The notes: a model not told the origin generated them from the letters alone. A DNA stretch of 64,000 nt from Charina bottae (GCA_023362775.1 JALMGJ010000011.1:19332001-19396000), one strand, 5' to 3'. Shown: positions 34,963 through 47,257, counted from the first letter of the stretch. Numbers and translations are program-made.

Positions 34963-35191
34963 CAGGTGGTTCTCGTTTAATGACTGCCTCATTTAACAAC
35001 CATTTGCAGTTATGACGGTGATAAAAGTAATTTTATGACCAGTCCTCGCATTTACGACCTTGGCAGGTCTGTAAAGCAAAGGAAAACTGAAGTAAGTTCA
35101 TAAGCACAGTCAGTTTCACTTAGTGACTGCTTCTCTTAATGACCTAGTTGCCAGACCCAATTGTAGTCGCTAAACGAGGACTACCTGTAAC
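34963..35191. mobile_element. Non-autonomous DNA transposon, Tc1/mariner-like (short)
   Basis: Ends CAGGTGGTTCTCG and CGAGGACTACCTG, flanked by TA on both sides. The interior is related to the element at 19155-19560 (TTAATGACTGCC, AGTGACTGCTTC). It lies in MAZ intron 2. Confidence 0.65.
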
Positions 35192-37141
35192 TGATTTAAC
35201 AAACCATTCTAAACCTGCAAGTACCAAAGGCATCGGACTGCATTTTTAATAAAGATTTTTAATTAGAAGTTGTTGTAAATTAGAAGTTTGAAAACAGTGA
35301 CAAGCTCTTATATTTTTGAATCCAAAAGAACTGAATTCTTTTTATAAAACAAACTACAGGTATCTCAATTGTTCTCATTTTATAAGGAGCTTTCCCTAGG
35401 GACTTTCAAAGTAAAATGTAATAATTGGCCAACTCAGCAATTAATTTATTTGGCATTCAAAATTATGACTGCTTGGCGTTTGCGGAACACAAATATACTG
35501 AAAAAATTAAAATGTCTTATATTTAAAAAGCAAGCATACAGCCCCCATAGTTTGTGGGGGAGGGGGGGGGAGGGCAGTGCTAATAAAAATTCAGAAACCA
35601 AGGGAGAGATTCTTGACCACAGGCAACCCTTTTGATTGCTATTATCCCATGTTTCCCTTGCCTCCCACGTAACAAGGTGTGACTTTTATTCAAAATTGTC
35701 TTCTTCCTGAAACAGCCAGAAATTTAATATCCATACTAGTGTGCAAGTAAAAACTTAACTGTAGCTTTACTTGCTAAGATTATATTAGTTGGAATAATTT
35801 TTCCTGCATGGGTATATTTTAATTAAACACATAGATTTCTGCATTTCTAAAGCAAAATACAAATCCTTATCCTTTGGAACTTGCCTTAAGGGCAAGTATG
35901 GAAAAAGTGCAGTTCATGAGCCATATGCATCTCATCCACACCTGTTTTGTGGCCTCCAGATTACACAGGACCAAAACCTGATTTCTTTGGTGTGTCTTGG
36001 AGTAATTTTAACCACCAAACATTTTAGGGGCAAAATCTTAAACCTCTTAAATTTCCCCTTCCCTGCTTGGGTCCGTTATGAATCCTGGTCTTCCCTGCTT
36101 TTGCAGTACAACCTTTGAACTGAAGGAAGTTGTGTACTGTGAGTCTAAGGCTAGCTACTATTTCAGATTTATTTCCCACTTCTGCTCATGCCAGTGTTAC
36201 TTGATTTCTTTCTCTTACAATCCATTTCCTAAATTAAGCAGTTACAGTATTTTAGTCCAAGGTATTCCAAACTCTTGATTGTTCTCTTATGGTTCTCTTT
36301 ATTTCTTCTGTGCAGATATTTGTTGAAATATCCTGGAGTGTCAAAAGTATTTTGCAGTAATCAAAACTTTTTACTGCAGTACACCGACAAATATTTATAA
36401 GCTGGTTGCCAATACAGTACCACAATATTTGACTTGATACTCGTGCAAGGTTTTAGTATTGAAAATGTGGTATTTCCTTTCCCCACAAGCTGACCTTATT
36501 GTTTGCTGCTTGATTCAAGAATATTTTCTAATATGTAAAAATCACACAGCTTGGGATCTTCTCAGACTGTATCATTTCGGGCTAAATGTAAGGCATTCCA
36601 TGTTTTAACATGCAAGTCAAAGTTAAAAACAAACATTTCCCAAATGTAGTATGCTAGCAATGACAAGTTTTAAATTGTTCTTCTCCTTCACATGGTTTTG
36701 TCTTAGTATAGGCTACTTCTTTATATGGAAAAATGCTAAAACTTAGAAAATCTCACCTACTAAAAAGGGCATCTTTTTAGAAAGACTAAGGCTTCGAACT
36801 GTATGAATGCTGAGGTAATTTCACAGGCAATATGAAAATGAGTGTGCATTAGAATGAGTTTAAATTGTTTTTCCCAATGGTTTTTTTTTAATTCACTAGA
36901 TCCGCTTTTATGTTTTCTGAGGTTCCAAACTTAATTCTTAAGTCTGCCAAGATATCTCAATTCACCTTTGGTATCTGGTGCACATAATAATCAGAAAACT
37001 GCCTCATAGATTCTTTGACATCAGGATCCAACAGAACTATGGCAAGAATGGGAAGCATTCAAGTTGGGGTTATACACTGTCACTTGGTAGTCACATCAAG
37101 GAGAAATATGTGCTTTCACCTGTTCTCACTTTTTTTCTCTC
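35192..37141. other. MAZ: MAZ intron 2, nothing recognised
   Basis: A/T-rich intronic sequence with a G-rich run near 35562. No bounded repeat or exon was seen. Confidence 0.5.
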
Positions 37142-37409
37142 AGCTGGAATCTATGCAGAAGAAATGAGGAAGTTGTTGCTAAGATTGATGATGAAAGGAG
37201 AGGGCATATTTCCTAAGGATTTGACTATTATGGAGACCTTCTATAGAACTAAGGTCTACCAATGTCCCTTAGAACGTTATGTCAAAGTAATTGAGAGAGA
37301 TCTGGGGAATTTACAAAAGGAGGAGGGCTTGATCTGGCCCACAGACTTCCCTAAATATGATTTGGTAACTTGTAGCCTTATATTATTATGCTTTCCTAAC
37401 TCAAACTAG
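37142..37409 (+). other. Unassigned exon-like open frame, antisense in MAZ intron 2
   Basis: A frame opening after a strong acceptor-like tract (TTTTTTTCTCTCAG at about 37130-37143) encodes AGIYAEEMRKLLLRLMMKGE, then FPKDLTIMETFYRTKVYQCP, then VIERDLGNLQKEEGLIWPTD. It ends at a stop at 37409. The composition looks like real protein: amphipathic, charged, few repeats. I recognise no family. It could be a decayed transposon or retrocopy fragment, or a true exon. No donor consistent with continuation was identified. Confidence 0.3.
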
Positions 37410-37546
37410 TTTGGTATGTTGTATGTGTATCTTAGTCGTTACCAAAAAGGGGAAATATTTTTCTCAAACATCAAACTCCTCAGGTAAAGCCCTTCAACAA
37501 TTCCCATGTGAACTGCATCCTCCCTGAACCCTCAACTCCCTCATAC

Positions 37547-38337
37547 CGAGAGAAACTCTTCCCACAGTGGCTGCAGATGTACGGCTTGTGCACAGCACCA
37601 TCATGTGAACGGACATGATAGCTCATGCGGTCCTTCCGCTTGAACCGCTGCTGACAGACAGGACACTGGTAGGGCTTCTCATCTGAATGTGACAACTTAT
37701 GCCGATTGAGATGGTAGACATCCCGGAAGGCTTTCCCACACATCTCACAAGCATGATTCTTCCGGATACGTTTGCCTGATGCTGTAGTGGTCACTAGGCC
37801 TGCACCTGACCCTGCTGTGTTTCCAGCACCCTCAGCAGGGGCAGGTGTTGCTGGGGCTGTACCACCGATGCCAGAGACACTAAGCAAGCTGAGGGGGACC
37901 ATAGTGGGCATCTTCATGGTTGTGGGTCCAGCACGAGAAGCTTTTGCTCCTGTATGTATAGCTTCATGGCGCCGCAGGTTGTAGCCATTCTTGAATTCTT
38001 TAGCACATAGGGAGCAGATGTAGGGCCCTTTACTCTTCTGTTTCTTCTGGGCCTCAGCTGCCTGTGGGGTGGCAGGAGCTGCCTGTGGGGTAGGGGCTTG
38101 TGTGGTTTGAGTGGGTGGTACTACCTGCCCACTCCCACCTTCAGAGGCAGAAGGTTGCTGCTGTTTCAAGGCAGCTGTATCTACTGTGGAAGCAGCTGGT
38201 GCAGAAGCAGTGGCAGCAGCAACCACAGCAGCAGCTGCTGCTGTTTCCTGTGCTGCAGCCAAAACAGGCAGGAGGTCCACTTGGAGGGACTCAGCAGGGG
38301 TAGCTGTCTGTTGGGGAGGAGCAGTTGTGGTGGCAGT
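37547..38337 (-). CDS. MAZ: MAZ, exon 2 (Ala/Pro-rich region and fingers 1-4)
   Basis: MAZ binds G-rich promoter elements (GGGAGGG-type) in the nucleus and also acts with CTCF at insulators. The exon follows the acceptor TCTCTCCAG and begins TATTTAPPQQTATPAESL. The conserved VDLLPVLAAAQE follows, then alanine and proline/glutamine runs. Fingers are: 1 (CSLCAKEF...HEAIH), 2 (CEMCGKAF...HKLSH), 3 (CPVCQQRF...HVRSH) and the start of 4 (CSHCGKSFSR). Between fingers 1 and 2 is the conserved KMPTMVPLSLLSV. The exon ends two bases into an arginine codon (TCTCG/GTATGA). The Ala/Pro region is shorter than in mammals. Confidence 0.97.
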
Positions 38338-41300
38338 CTGGAGAGAGAGAGATTGTATAATTGAGTAACATAGTGATGAACAATCAAGCCTGAAAACCTA
38401 TAGTAATCTACCAATTTAAATACAAAGATTAGTAAATTCTTCAAAAGCAAGCATAGTTTTTCCTAGCAAAAAAACCCAAGAGCTGGATTAATCAATATGC
38501 AGCATATGCTACGAAACAGAATATAAGCAAATGCTCAGTTTTTAATATAGTAATACTTGAGGGTTCCTCTATGTGGAGAATTTCCCTTTTCTGCTCCGAG
38601 AATGTCTTACAATGCCCCACTACTGAGACTAAAATGGCCTTCTTACTGCATTAATAGATAAGGTATGTGTATTTAAAACTGGTGATTTATGATCATAAGG
38701 AACAAAATCAGCGTGTTCGCGATATCCATGGAATAAGAGCAGTAAAAAATAGCTGGCTTTTGCCTATGGCAGTGCAGGAGTAATTCCACAGAGGAGAGGA
38801 ATGGTATTGTCGTATGTTGAGGACTATCCCATTTCTGTTTTCCAGAGAATGTCTTTCTCCACACAAAACTGCAGTGATCAGTTTCAATGTGTGTACAAAT
38901 AAGAAACAAGTAGGAAAATCCTCTCTGCATTGTTGATTCTGCTTGAGCTTCAACTAGAGAAATAATCCGTATTGTGGCACAAATTGTCTACTGTCATCTA
39001 GACTCCAGGGTATGTATCTGTGCACATGCCTGAGTGATGCATTATAAGCTTTAATACCTGGAAGGCAGAACCATGTTATTTCCTTATGGTTTTCTCCACC
39101 AGGAGGAGAGATTCAGTACTATGTATTAGAAATTAAGTTCATGTAGGAGTCTTGTCTAGAAATATTCATGGTTTTGACTAGGATTCAAGTTGAACTTACC
39201 AATTATACTCTTATCAAATAGTTGGGAATTTCTATGTACTGTACTGCAAAGTGAAAATTCAGGTATCCCTGAGTTATGAAAAAAATCTGTAGCAGTTTAT
39301 AATTATTTTTATATTCAAGTAATACATACCACTAGCCTTAGGGTCCTGGAGGAATCACTTTCAATTCCACCTTAATGTTCTAAATGCTGCAGAAACGTTT
39401 ATTCACACTGCTAGAGAGCTTATTTTCAGTTTTCTAAGACAAACCTGCTTATAATTTATCCTGAAGAGTGTATTACAGTAATATTGAACTTAAATATTTT
39501 TAAATGATACACAACAGAAAATTATCTCCTCTTTTACAGCACATGATATTGTTTTCTTAGTGTAAAACTATAGTTATACTTTCTCAAGTCTATGCTGTTG
39601 CTGTTAAATAAGTTCCTGAGTCAGTTTCCAAAAATTATTTTAAAATTATACCAATCTTGAAAATGCTTCCACAAAAATTACTACCCTTTTGCTCAAGCAT
39701 GCTTGCTTTCATTATTTCAGGCACATTTATAGGCAAAATGAGTAAGGGAAGGCCAACCCTCTTCCTCAGATAATCAGCTATTACAAGGCAGGTCTACAGA
39801 ATCCACCTAGGAAAAATTTAGTTGCATTTTAAAATGTATGGTTATCCTGAACGATGCATATTTCTATAAGTCTACCAAATTTCTCCCTTAGTTGCCCAGT
39901 GAAGGGCATGGAGTTCTGAGATTACAGCACTGCTGAAATTAAACCAATATGTATATGATTGAAATATTTGATTTTGGAAACCTAGCAAACAATTAATTTG
40001 AAACAATTTAAAAATTAATTCTAACAAAAATTGTAGACTGTTAATGTGGTCACATTTAGGCATTTTATTTTGCCTTTCATACTTACAAAAGAAATGCATC
40101 TTTACACCACAAGGTATAAACCAGAACTAATTATGTTCTGCATATTATCTATACTGCTTATTTAAAATGAAGGGGAGAAGTAGGCTCCAGGCAATACAAG
40201 GTACAGTATAAGTGAACAGTGATACTGCCATACCTATCTCAGAGACAGATCCTCAGTATTGTAGTGATTGCTTCAACCACTCAACAGAAAGCGTGGAACA
40301 GGAAGTACCATAAAATTTTAACTCCTCTAAGACATATAGAAAGGGATTGAACATATAACTTTGTGGAAAAAAATAGAGAAAAATGTTGTTTGTTAAATAA
40401 TGGGAGATTTAGATACAAATTCTTGCTCAGTGATATAATAATCAATGTAAGTGTCCAGATCAGACATTTGTTCATAACTTTGAACAAACTCTATTAATTT
40501 TACTTGGAAATAAATCCCAGTAAGTTCAAGAGGATATAGTCAAGAAGAAATATGCAAAGAATTGCAGCTATTATTTGTCACTAAAATGATATAAGCAACA
40601 TACCTTACAGGAAAAAAATGACTATAAAACACTACATAATCTTTAACCTCAAATTTCACAAGATGATCTGTTATGTATGTTATTAACAAGCAGGTTTTAG
40701 TGCTTTTAATGAAAAATTATATTTACATATAGTCTTTAAAAAGCAACAAAGCAATTTCTTGACTGGTATCTGCCAATCTCACTTGCTTCTCTGTCCATGA
40801 CAAAAGGTCAGCAAAACTCTGGTGAGATAAACAATCCTGTCTTCCTCCCAAGACTTTAGCTGTAACAGGGGAAAAATAACTCCCTCCACAGGCCCAAACA
40901 TGGGTGAGAACTGCTGTTTGTTCTTGCTGGGTGCAAACAAAATTCCAAAGCAATCCAGCCTCAAACTGAAGAGCAAAGGTACACAGACTTTGACTTTTCC
41001 CTGACAAAATTTGGCATCTCAACTGCACGGTCAAAGAGAGCAACCTGGTTTTGATGCTATTGATCTGCTCTAAGCAGAAGAGGCATGCTTGCTTGGCAAT
41101 TAAAGCTCCAATTGACTGGTAGACTTGCATGATGCAGCTATCCCAGATGTGTTGTTTTTGGATATACCACCCCAAGCCAAGTTTGGATAGTAAGAATACA
41201 TAGGCATTTTTTTCTAGGGCTGAGCAACACTCCTTCCTCTGTCAGACATTGGTCAGCAACAAATTTTTTGCACCTTCCAGAAATACAGTAACATTTTTGT

Positions 41301-42029
41301 TCAGATTGGCTTTTTTTGTTAGATAATAATGGGGAAATCTCAGGCTGCAGTTCTTTGGGATTTAAGCCCCACTGAATAATTTAGTCTTTACTTTAAAAAA
41401 CAGAACTGGTCCAAAACCACCTTACAAACTTTATTAGTCTTGGCCTATTCATTATCTCAGAGCCAATTCTATAAAAATGAAAGTGACTTCAAATAATGAC
41501 TAAATTACTGTAAAACTCATTTATAGCAACAGCAACAACTTTTAATGAAAGTCTTGCAAAAAGTGCAATTACTTTTGATATACAAAAAATTCTAATCTGC
41601 ATCAGTGAGACAGTTGCTTCTAACAATTGTTTTCAAAAGAACCATTTGATCTTCATTTACTGCCTAGATAGCTCACCTGGAAGGGACTTTGACTACAGCC
41701 CTGAGCAGCAAAAAATCTTGACTGGATTTCAGTCCCAACCTGCAGAGGATTCTGAGTATGACTCTGCTAAAGAAATAAAAGAAAGGAGATCAGGGAACTT
41801 TAGTAGAGAAAGGATTCTTAACAACCCTAAACAACTTGTGACAGCACCAAGGCAAGTATAAAGATTAAATTATAAAACCAATAGAGAGAGAAATAGTTTA
41901 GTGGTTCCACAGGAAGTCAAAGCTGATTTAAAATGAAAGAGGGGCTCATTACAGAAAATAAAATACATTAAACCAGATATCAGCATTAACCTTAGAGAGG
42001 GGATAAAATATAAATGCATTTATAACTGC
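38338..42029. other. MAZ: MAZ intron 1, left part
   Basis: A/T-rich intronic sequence with no exon recognised. A short open frame at 41646-41861 (+) has no recognisable domain. Confidence 0.5.
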
Positions 42030-42208
42030 CATAAAATAGATTGGAAGCCACTTCTTTATATCTTTTTTTCTTTCCTTCTTTGTCTTTTTTCTTTCATTTT
42101 TTTTTCTATCTACTTATCACTTTTCTTTTACTTTACTTTCATTTTTCTTTAAATTTGTATTGTTTTTAGCTTGTAAAAAACTTCTTTAATAAAAATTAAG
42201 TTAAAAAA
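42030..42208 (+). mobile_element. L1-type 3' end fragment
   Basis: GATTGGAAGCCACTTCTTT, a T-rich stretch and a terminal TAATAAAAATTAAG with A-tail resemble the 3' UTR of the L1-type element ending at 22915 (AGTCGGAAGTCACCTCTTTT). Heavily degraded; its start is uncertain. Confidence 0.5.
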
Positions 42209-43230
42209 CAGACAGCAGCATTGAATTTTTGGATGGGGAGAAAGCTCAAACTTTTCTCCACCTGAGCTAAGTAATTTTAAGCACTGTATGCAAGTTTGGA
42301 CAATTTATGAGTACACTGGGCAATTGAGGTGGAAATGAAAAAAAAAAAGAAGAAAAACAATTTATAACAGCAATATTATTGAAGTACAGCAGTTAGCATT
42401 CAAAACCAAACTACATGAAGCAGCGTGATATCCGAGCAGATACTTGACTATGCTTGTGGCCAAAATGAATTGTGATTCTATGGACAATAATACAATATAG
42501 AAAGAAAAGGGTACTATGAAAATTTTATATCAGGAGAGAGAGCAGAAAAGATCACAAGTAGCAACAGATAGGCAGTCACTGTGTGAAATGTGTCTTATGT
42601 TTCTGGGATGTAGAATAAGGCTATGATTAGGGAGCTGGGGGGGAATTAAGCTGCAGATGAAGTTAGAGCGTAGTGTCTGAAACTTAACAAGACAGATAAT
42701 TTAAAGGAGGATCATTTAGAGGTGGTTTGAAAAATGAGTGGTGGCCTATCTGAAAAAGAGAAGGCCTAGGTTGTCTTCTGCAAAGGGGAATTCCTGATCA
42801 GGAAGAGCAAATACTGGAGATATATTTAGATATATATACACTCCTACTCAGTGAAAGAGTAAGGGCAGCAAACAACAGGTAGGGGCTAGTCTTTGGATAA
42901 ACACTGAAAACAGCTGGGGGATAAGACTGCAGGTTCAAAGAGTTAAAAGTGGGGGCAGATTAAGACAAATGGTTAAATGGGGTGGGGAAAAGACATAACA
43001 TGTTGAAGCAAACACAAGCAACTGACATGGGGCAGAGCTTAGCCACACATACATTCCCCCCCAAAATGTTGGAAAATAAATGAATGGAGGTGATGTGACT
43101 ATTATTAGGTATGTCTACAGCTGTTTATATAATCTTAACTATTTGTTGGCAAGATGGAAGAATCTGGGATTTACATGTATGCTTGAAATGAAACAGTTGG
43201 GGAATGGATTGCAGGCTTAAATAATTTTTA
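42209..43230. other. MAZ: MAZ intron 1, right part
   Basis: No exon or bounded element seen. An approximately 100-bp segment near 42950-43130 (AAGACATAACATGTTGAAGC) is repeated with changes at about 43370-43560 (AAGGACAGCATGTTGAAGC), a diverged local duplication. Confidence 0.5.
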
Positions 43231-43335
43231 AAAAGGGTAAAGGTTACCCCGCACAGTCGTGTCTGACTCTAGGGGCCAGTGCTCATCTCCGTTTGTTAGC
43301 CGAAGAGCCAGTGCTGTCCAAAGATGCTTCCGCGG
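43231..43335 (+). mobile_element. RTE-like repeat fragment
   Basis: GGTAAAGGTTACCCCGCACAG, GTGTCTGACTCTAGGGG and CTCATCTCCGTTTGTTAGCC belong to an interspersed repeat I recall from lizard and snake genomes. The exact family is uncertain. It lies inside the diverged local duplication described in the preceding stretch. Confidence 0.5.
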
Positions 43336-43849
43336 TCATTATTATAAAAGTCATCATAATTAAAAGGGGGAGCAAATTAAGACAAGTAGCTCAATAGGGT
43401 GGGGAAAGGACAGCATGTTGAAGCAAGTACAAGGCAACTCACATGGGGTGGGGTTTGGCCACACACACCAATTCACCAAAAATGTTGGAAAGTAAATAAG
43501 TGGAGTTAATATACCTCTTACTAGTTGTGTCTACAGTTGTCTATTATTTGTAGGTCAGATGGAAGGATTTGGGTTTTTTTCTGCATTATCCTATGGCAGG
43601 AGACCACCTACCCCTGAGAGTTCATACAAAAAAGACAGAGAGGAAACAGGTGGAAAATTCACACTACACCTGTTGGCACCAGAAGGTAGTCCATAGCCAC
43701 CTCCTACTGTAAGTGCATGCGCTTGAGGGTAAGCAGATACTGGGGACCGGAAAATAAGAAGGAAGCACCTTTTGAGCATGGGTGGCCAAGTTCAAACTGG
43801 TGCGGGGTGGAAACCCCTGGGATACCGGCCTGAGGAGCAGGGAGCCAAT

Positions 43850-44950
43850 ATGGATACGGGGCATTGTATTGGCCGAGGGTGGGGTGGGGTGGGGGTGTGG
43901 AGGTAACAGGAAAGGGGAGGATTATGTGCGTGTGGGAAAAATAGGGCGAGGCGGCCGAGGCGTGCGTATCTTGGGGGGCATTTTGGAAAGAAGGCTCCCT
44001 AGGAGTGGGGCTGAGGAGGCACCGAGGTAGCAACTGGCAGAGAAAAAGGTGGGGGAGCAGCGCGAGGGGCTGGGCAGAGCAAGCGCGAGAGGGAGGTGAC
44101 CGTTGCGTTGGCGGGGGGGGGGGGGAGAGAAGCGCGAGGGGCTGGGCACAGCGAGCGTAGAGAACGAGGGGGTAGAGGGAGCGCAAGGCAACGCTGGGCG
44201 GAGGGAGGTGACCGCTGGGGCAGCGCGAGGCGGACGGTGGGGGGGAGCGCGTGCCGAGTGCGCCCTGCTGGCCCGCGCGCGCAAGGGCCCCCGCCCGCTG
44301 GGATTCCCGAGGGGAGGGGCGGGGCAGGGAGGGTGTGAGCAGGGAGCCTAGAGCTCCAGCTTGCGCTCTCTTGTCCTTCCCTGCTCGCGCTCCCCCCCTT
44401 TTTTTTTTGCGGAGAAGGGAGGGGGAAGGTGGAGGAAAAGGGGGGGGTTACCTGGAAGATGAAGCTGCTCCAGTTGCTCGGGTCCATGGCGGCGGCAACG
44501 AGCGGGGGAGGGGGGTTCAGCTCGGCGAGAGGGGGGGTCGGGAAGGGAGGGGGGAGCGAGTGGGGAGCAGCAGCAACGTCGCGCGGGCGGGGGGAGTGAG
44601 GTGGGAGGGGGGATAGAGCGAGGAGGCAGCGGCGCGAGGATTCTTCGGCGCGCACGCTGATTGGCCCCTTCTGCGCGCGCGCGCGCCCCCCGGCACCACA
44701 GCCTCTCTGAGCGGGAGGGGGAAAACGGGGGGTGGAGGAGGCGGCAGGTAGTGATTGGGTGGGGCTGTAATCCTCGCTCCCGATATGCGCGGGGCCGTAC
44801 AAGGGACCCCACGTGTGGTGCCTGCTGATTGGGCGGAGTGGCGAGCGCTGTGACCGTAGGGCTCATTCTTTTAAAGACGAAAGTTGATTGGCCGATGCCA
44901 AGGCGGCCACGCGCGAGTAACGGTTGTCTTTCTCCTCCCCGTTAGTTTTT
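43850..44950 (-). promoter_or_regulatory. MAZ: MAZ CpG-island promoter with four CCAAT boxes
   Basis: A strongly G/C-rich, CpG-dense block surrounding MAZ exon 1. Upstream of the start codon on the - strand there are four CCAATC motifs (ATTGG on the + strand at 44660, 44754, 44828 and 44887) and a GC box next to the third (44831-44835). No TATA box is seen. CCAAT arrays of this spacing are typical NF-Y targets. G-rich runs on the + strand (for example 44109-44122) match the kind of site MAZ itself binds, so autoregulation is possible but inferred. Confidence 0.8.
44452..44487 (-). CDS. MAZ: MAZ, exon 1 (MDPSNWSSFIFQ)
   Basis: The ATG at 44487 opens MDPSNWSSFIFQ, 36 nt to the donor CAG/GTAACC. 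This is exactly the N terminus of a known human MAZ isoform. It splices in phase 0 to exon 2 at 38337. The other human N terminus (MFPVFPCTLL...) was not found in this window. The exon sits in the CpG island. Confidence 0.95.
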
Positions 44951-45531
44951 TTTTAACTCAGTGACACGGGCCCGTCTCACAAAATGGCCGCCAGCCGTGA
45001 TCTTTTCACCTTCTAATATGGTTACATTTTTGCTGCCAGCCGTCCGTATTATTTATTTTCTACCTTACACTGATGTAATCTTTACAGTTAAAAAAAATGT
45101 AGGAAGGACTAACGAAGTTCACAGTATATGTCTTCCTCTCTCGTAATTTAGGCAGTATACAAAATAAATAAAAGCGTTATCAATGTTCAAATAATACATA
45201 AATTAGTTTAAATTTCTTTGGGGAATAAAGCAAGACAAAAAAGCAGTCTTGATTCTGGTGTAGTTACCCTATGAATGCCTGAGTAAAGAGGCATCTCATA
45301 ATTGTGTTTGCAAAGATGGCTTTAAGCCAGCCAATCCCTCCAAAGAGATAAGATTCCACTGCTGTATAACCATTGTGAGAGTGCGTTTTTAAATGAATTT
45401 TGCTTTAACTGTATTTTACCTGTTCCCTGGATAGAAAAGCAGGATATAAATCAAATAATATAAAAGGCAATAAAAGCAACAGATTGATCCAATTATTTTA
45501 CTGATATTTTTCTTTTTGTATACTACTATTA
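44951..45531. other. Upstream of MAZ, no gene recognised
   Basis: A short A/T-rich spacer between the MAZ CpG island and a block of hAT MITEs. No KIF22 exon is seen. Confidence 0.55.
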
Positions 45532-45912
45532 CAGAGCTTTCTAAACTGTGTGTCGCGAAACAAAAGTGTGTCGCCACACACAGTCGGCTGTGTCGCCACA
45601 CAACCCGGAAGTGGCAGCGGGGGCGTGCACGGCAGCGGCGGCGGCACCGGCGCGCCATCGGTGCTTCCGCGTTTTAGCGGAGGCTGCCGCCGCTGCCGCC
45701 ACCATGCACGCCCCCACCCGCACCGGGTTTTCCCGCGGCGACACATGAAAATCTGAAGGCGCCGCAGCCGCGGCGGCACACAAAGACCAAAAGCGGCAGC
45801 AGCGCTTCCAGGTTTTTGCGTGCTGCCGCGGCGGCGAGACTTCCATATTTTCCCACGGCGACACACCAAGGGCGGTTGGTGTGTCGCCACGGGAAAACTT
45901 TGGAAAGCCCTG
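45532..45912. mobile_element. hAT-type MITE, family B (long)
   Basis: Termini CAGAGCTTTCTAAA and CTTTGGAAAGCCCTG, flanked by TACTATTA and TACTAGTA (7 of 8). The CpG-rich interior has several GTTGGTGTGTCGCC-like motifs. Confidence 0.88.
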
Positions 45913-46033
45913 TACTAGTATATGTCTCCCCCCTTGTAGTTTTGTAGTTTAGCCTTGTAGTTTTGTAGTTTAGCCCCTTGTAGTTTTAGTATTTGTAATA
46001 AACTTCCCCTTTGTTGTTTTACAGTCCCTAAAT

Positions 46034-46379
46034 CAGAGCTTTCCAAACTTTTCATGTTGGTGACACACTTTTTAGACATGCATCATTTCGCGACACACTC
46101 TTACAGCAGGGCATCATTTCGCGACACACTCTTACAGCAGGGCACAAGGCAGGCACTAGGACCTGCGCGGAATCACAGCAGGTTTGGAGGCAGCAAGCCA
46201 CAAGGCAGGCACTAGGACCTGCGTGGAATCACAGCAGGTTTGGAGGCAGCAAGGCACAAGGCAGGCACTAGGACCTGCACGGAATCCTGGCAGGTCTCAG
46301 AGGCAGCAGCAGCCGCGACACACCCAGACACTGCAGCCGACACACTAACGTGTCCCGACACACAGTTTGGAAAGCTCTG
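46034..46379. mobile_element. hAT-type MITE, family B, with internal tandem repeats
   Basis: A perfect duplication CCCTAAAT (46026-46033, 46380-46387). The inside has two copies of an approximately 31-bp unit (GCATCATTTCGCGACACACT) and three copies of an approximately 59-bp unit (CAAGGCAGGCACTAGGACCT). The relative at 56212-56445 has two of the short unit and one partial long unit. Confidence 0.92.
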
Positions 46380-46408
46380 CCCTAAATACAGTCCCTAACA
46401 TTCTATAG

Positions 46409-46613
46409 CAGGGCTTTCCAAAGTGCCGCCGCTGGCAACACGACAGCGGCGGCACGGCGGCGGCGCGAGGGGGAGTGCGGCGGCGCGGGGGGACGTGTGG
46501 CGGCGCGTACACGGCGGCGGTGGCTGCCGCTGCCACTGTGTATGCACGTGCCGACACACCACGCTGTGTGTGGCGACACACTTTTGTGTCGCGACACAGT
46601 TTGGAAAGCTCTG
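46409..46613. mobile_element. hAT-type MITE, family B
   Basis: 205 bp, perfect duplication TTCTATAG (46401-46408, 46614-46621), GCGGCGG-rich core. It is only 29 bp from the preceding copy. Confidence 0.93.
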
Positions 46614-47257
46614 TTCTATAGCATTCTATGTTAATCAGTTTCTTCTTTGTAAAGTTTAGTCTATTTCACCCCAACAATAGCCTTAGAGATAGGAATGTTG
46701 CTCTTTGAAAAGGGAATGTGTTAATGTGTTCTTTTGAAATGCAATGTGTTAATGCAATCCAGAGCCAGGGAGGAAAGGTTGGTTTGTCCCAAGGTCTCAG
46801 CTCTCTAAGATAGATAACCGGGGTGAAAGGAATTAGGGAGGATCAAAGAGTGATTTATTTTGTTACTGTTTTATGTTACTGTGTGCTGCCTTATGTTACT
46901 GCCTTATCAAAGAATTTCCAATTGTTTTCTTTTCGTACCTACATCTGGAAATGCCCGGAGAAGGAGGTGATAATAAAATTCCAAGCTATTGCCTGTAAAT
47001 TGTGTGATTGGTTACTATACTCGTGATGTATAAGTACATGATGTATAAGTATGCTATATAAAGCCTTGTAAATTTACACAAAGTTGTTCAGCCCACCTCT
47101 GCTCAACCCAGGTTGTGTGTGGGGAGGGGGCTCACCCAGCTTCCCTGCTTGACCAAATAAAAGCTGTTTTTCTTTTGAAAGCTCCGTCTGAGTCTCTGTT
47201 TGGTAGTTTGGGATCTCAGATTCTTCCAGGAATCCAGGGGTTGGCCATACACTAGGG

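Larger units (their letters stand above)
45930..47228 (+). mobile_element. Candidate solo LTR of an endogenous retrovirus, with MITE insertions
   Basis: The right part has the layout of a gammaretrovirus-like LTR: TATATAAA at 47055-47062, AATAAA at 47156-47161, then GCTCCGTCTGAGTCTCTGTT like an R/U5 end. The left part contains tandem TTGTAGTTTTGTAGTTTAGCC units. Two family B MITEs lie inside it (46034-46379 and 46409-46613). No internal viral genes are next to it. The borders are estimates and no target duplication was established. Confidence 0.5.

Noticed and set aside
41646..41861. 71-residue + strand frame (FDYSPEQQKILTGFQSQ)
   Set aside because: No acceptor, no family and an isolated frame in a long intron; left unassigned.
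43999..44802. Overlapping long frames of 120-267 codons around MAZ exon 1
   Set aside because: They are products of extreme GC content in the CpG island. Only the 36-nt MDPSNWSSFIFQ segment matches MAZ and splices in phase.
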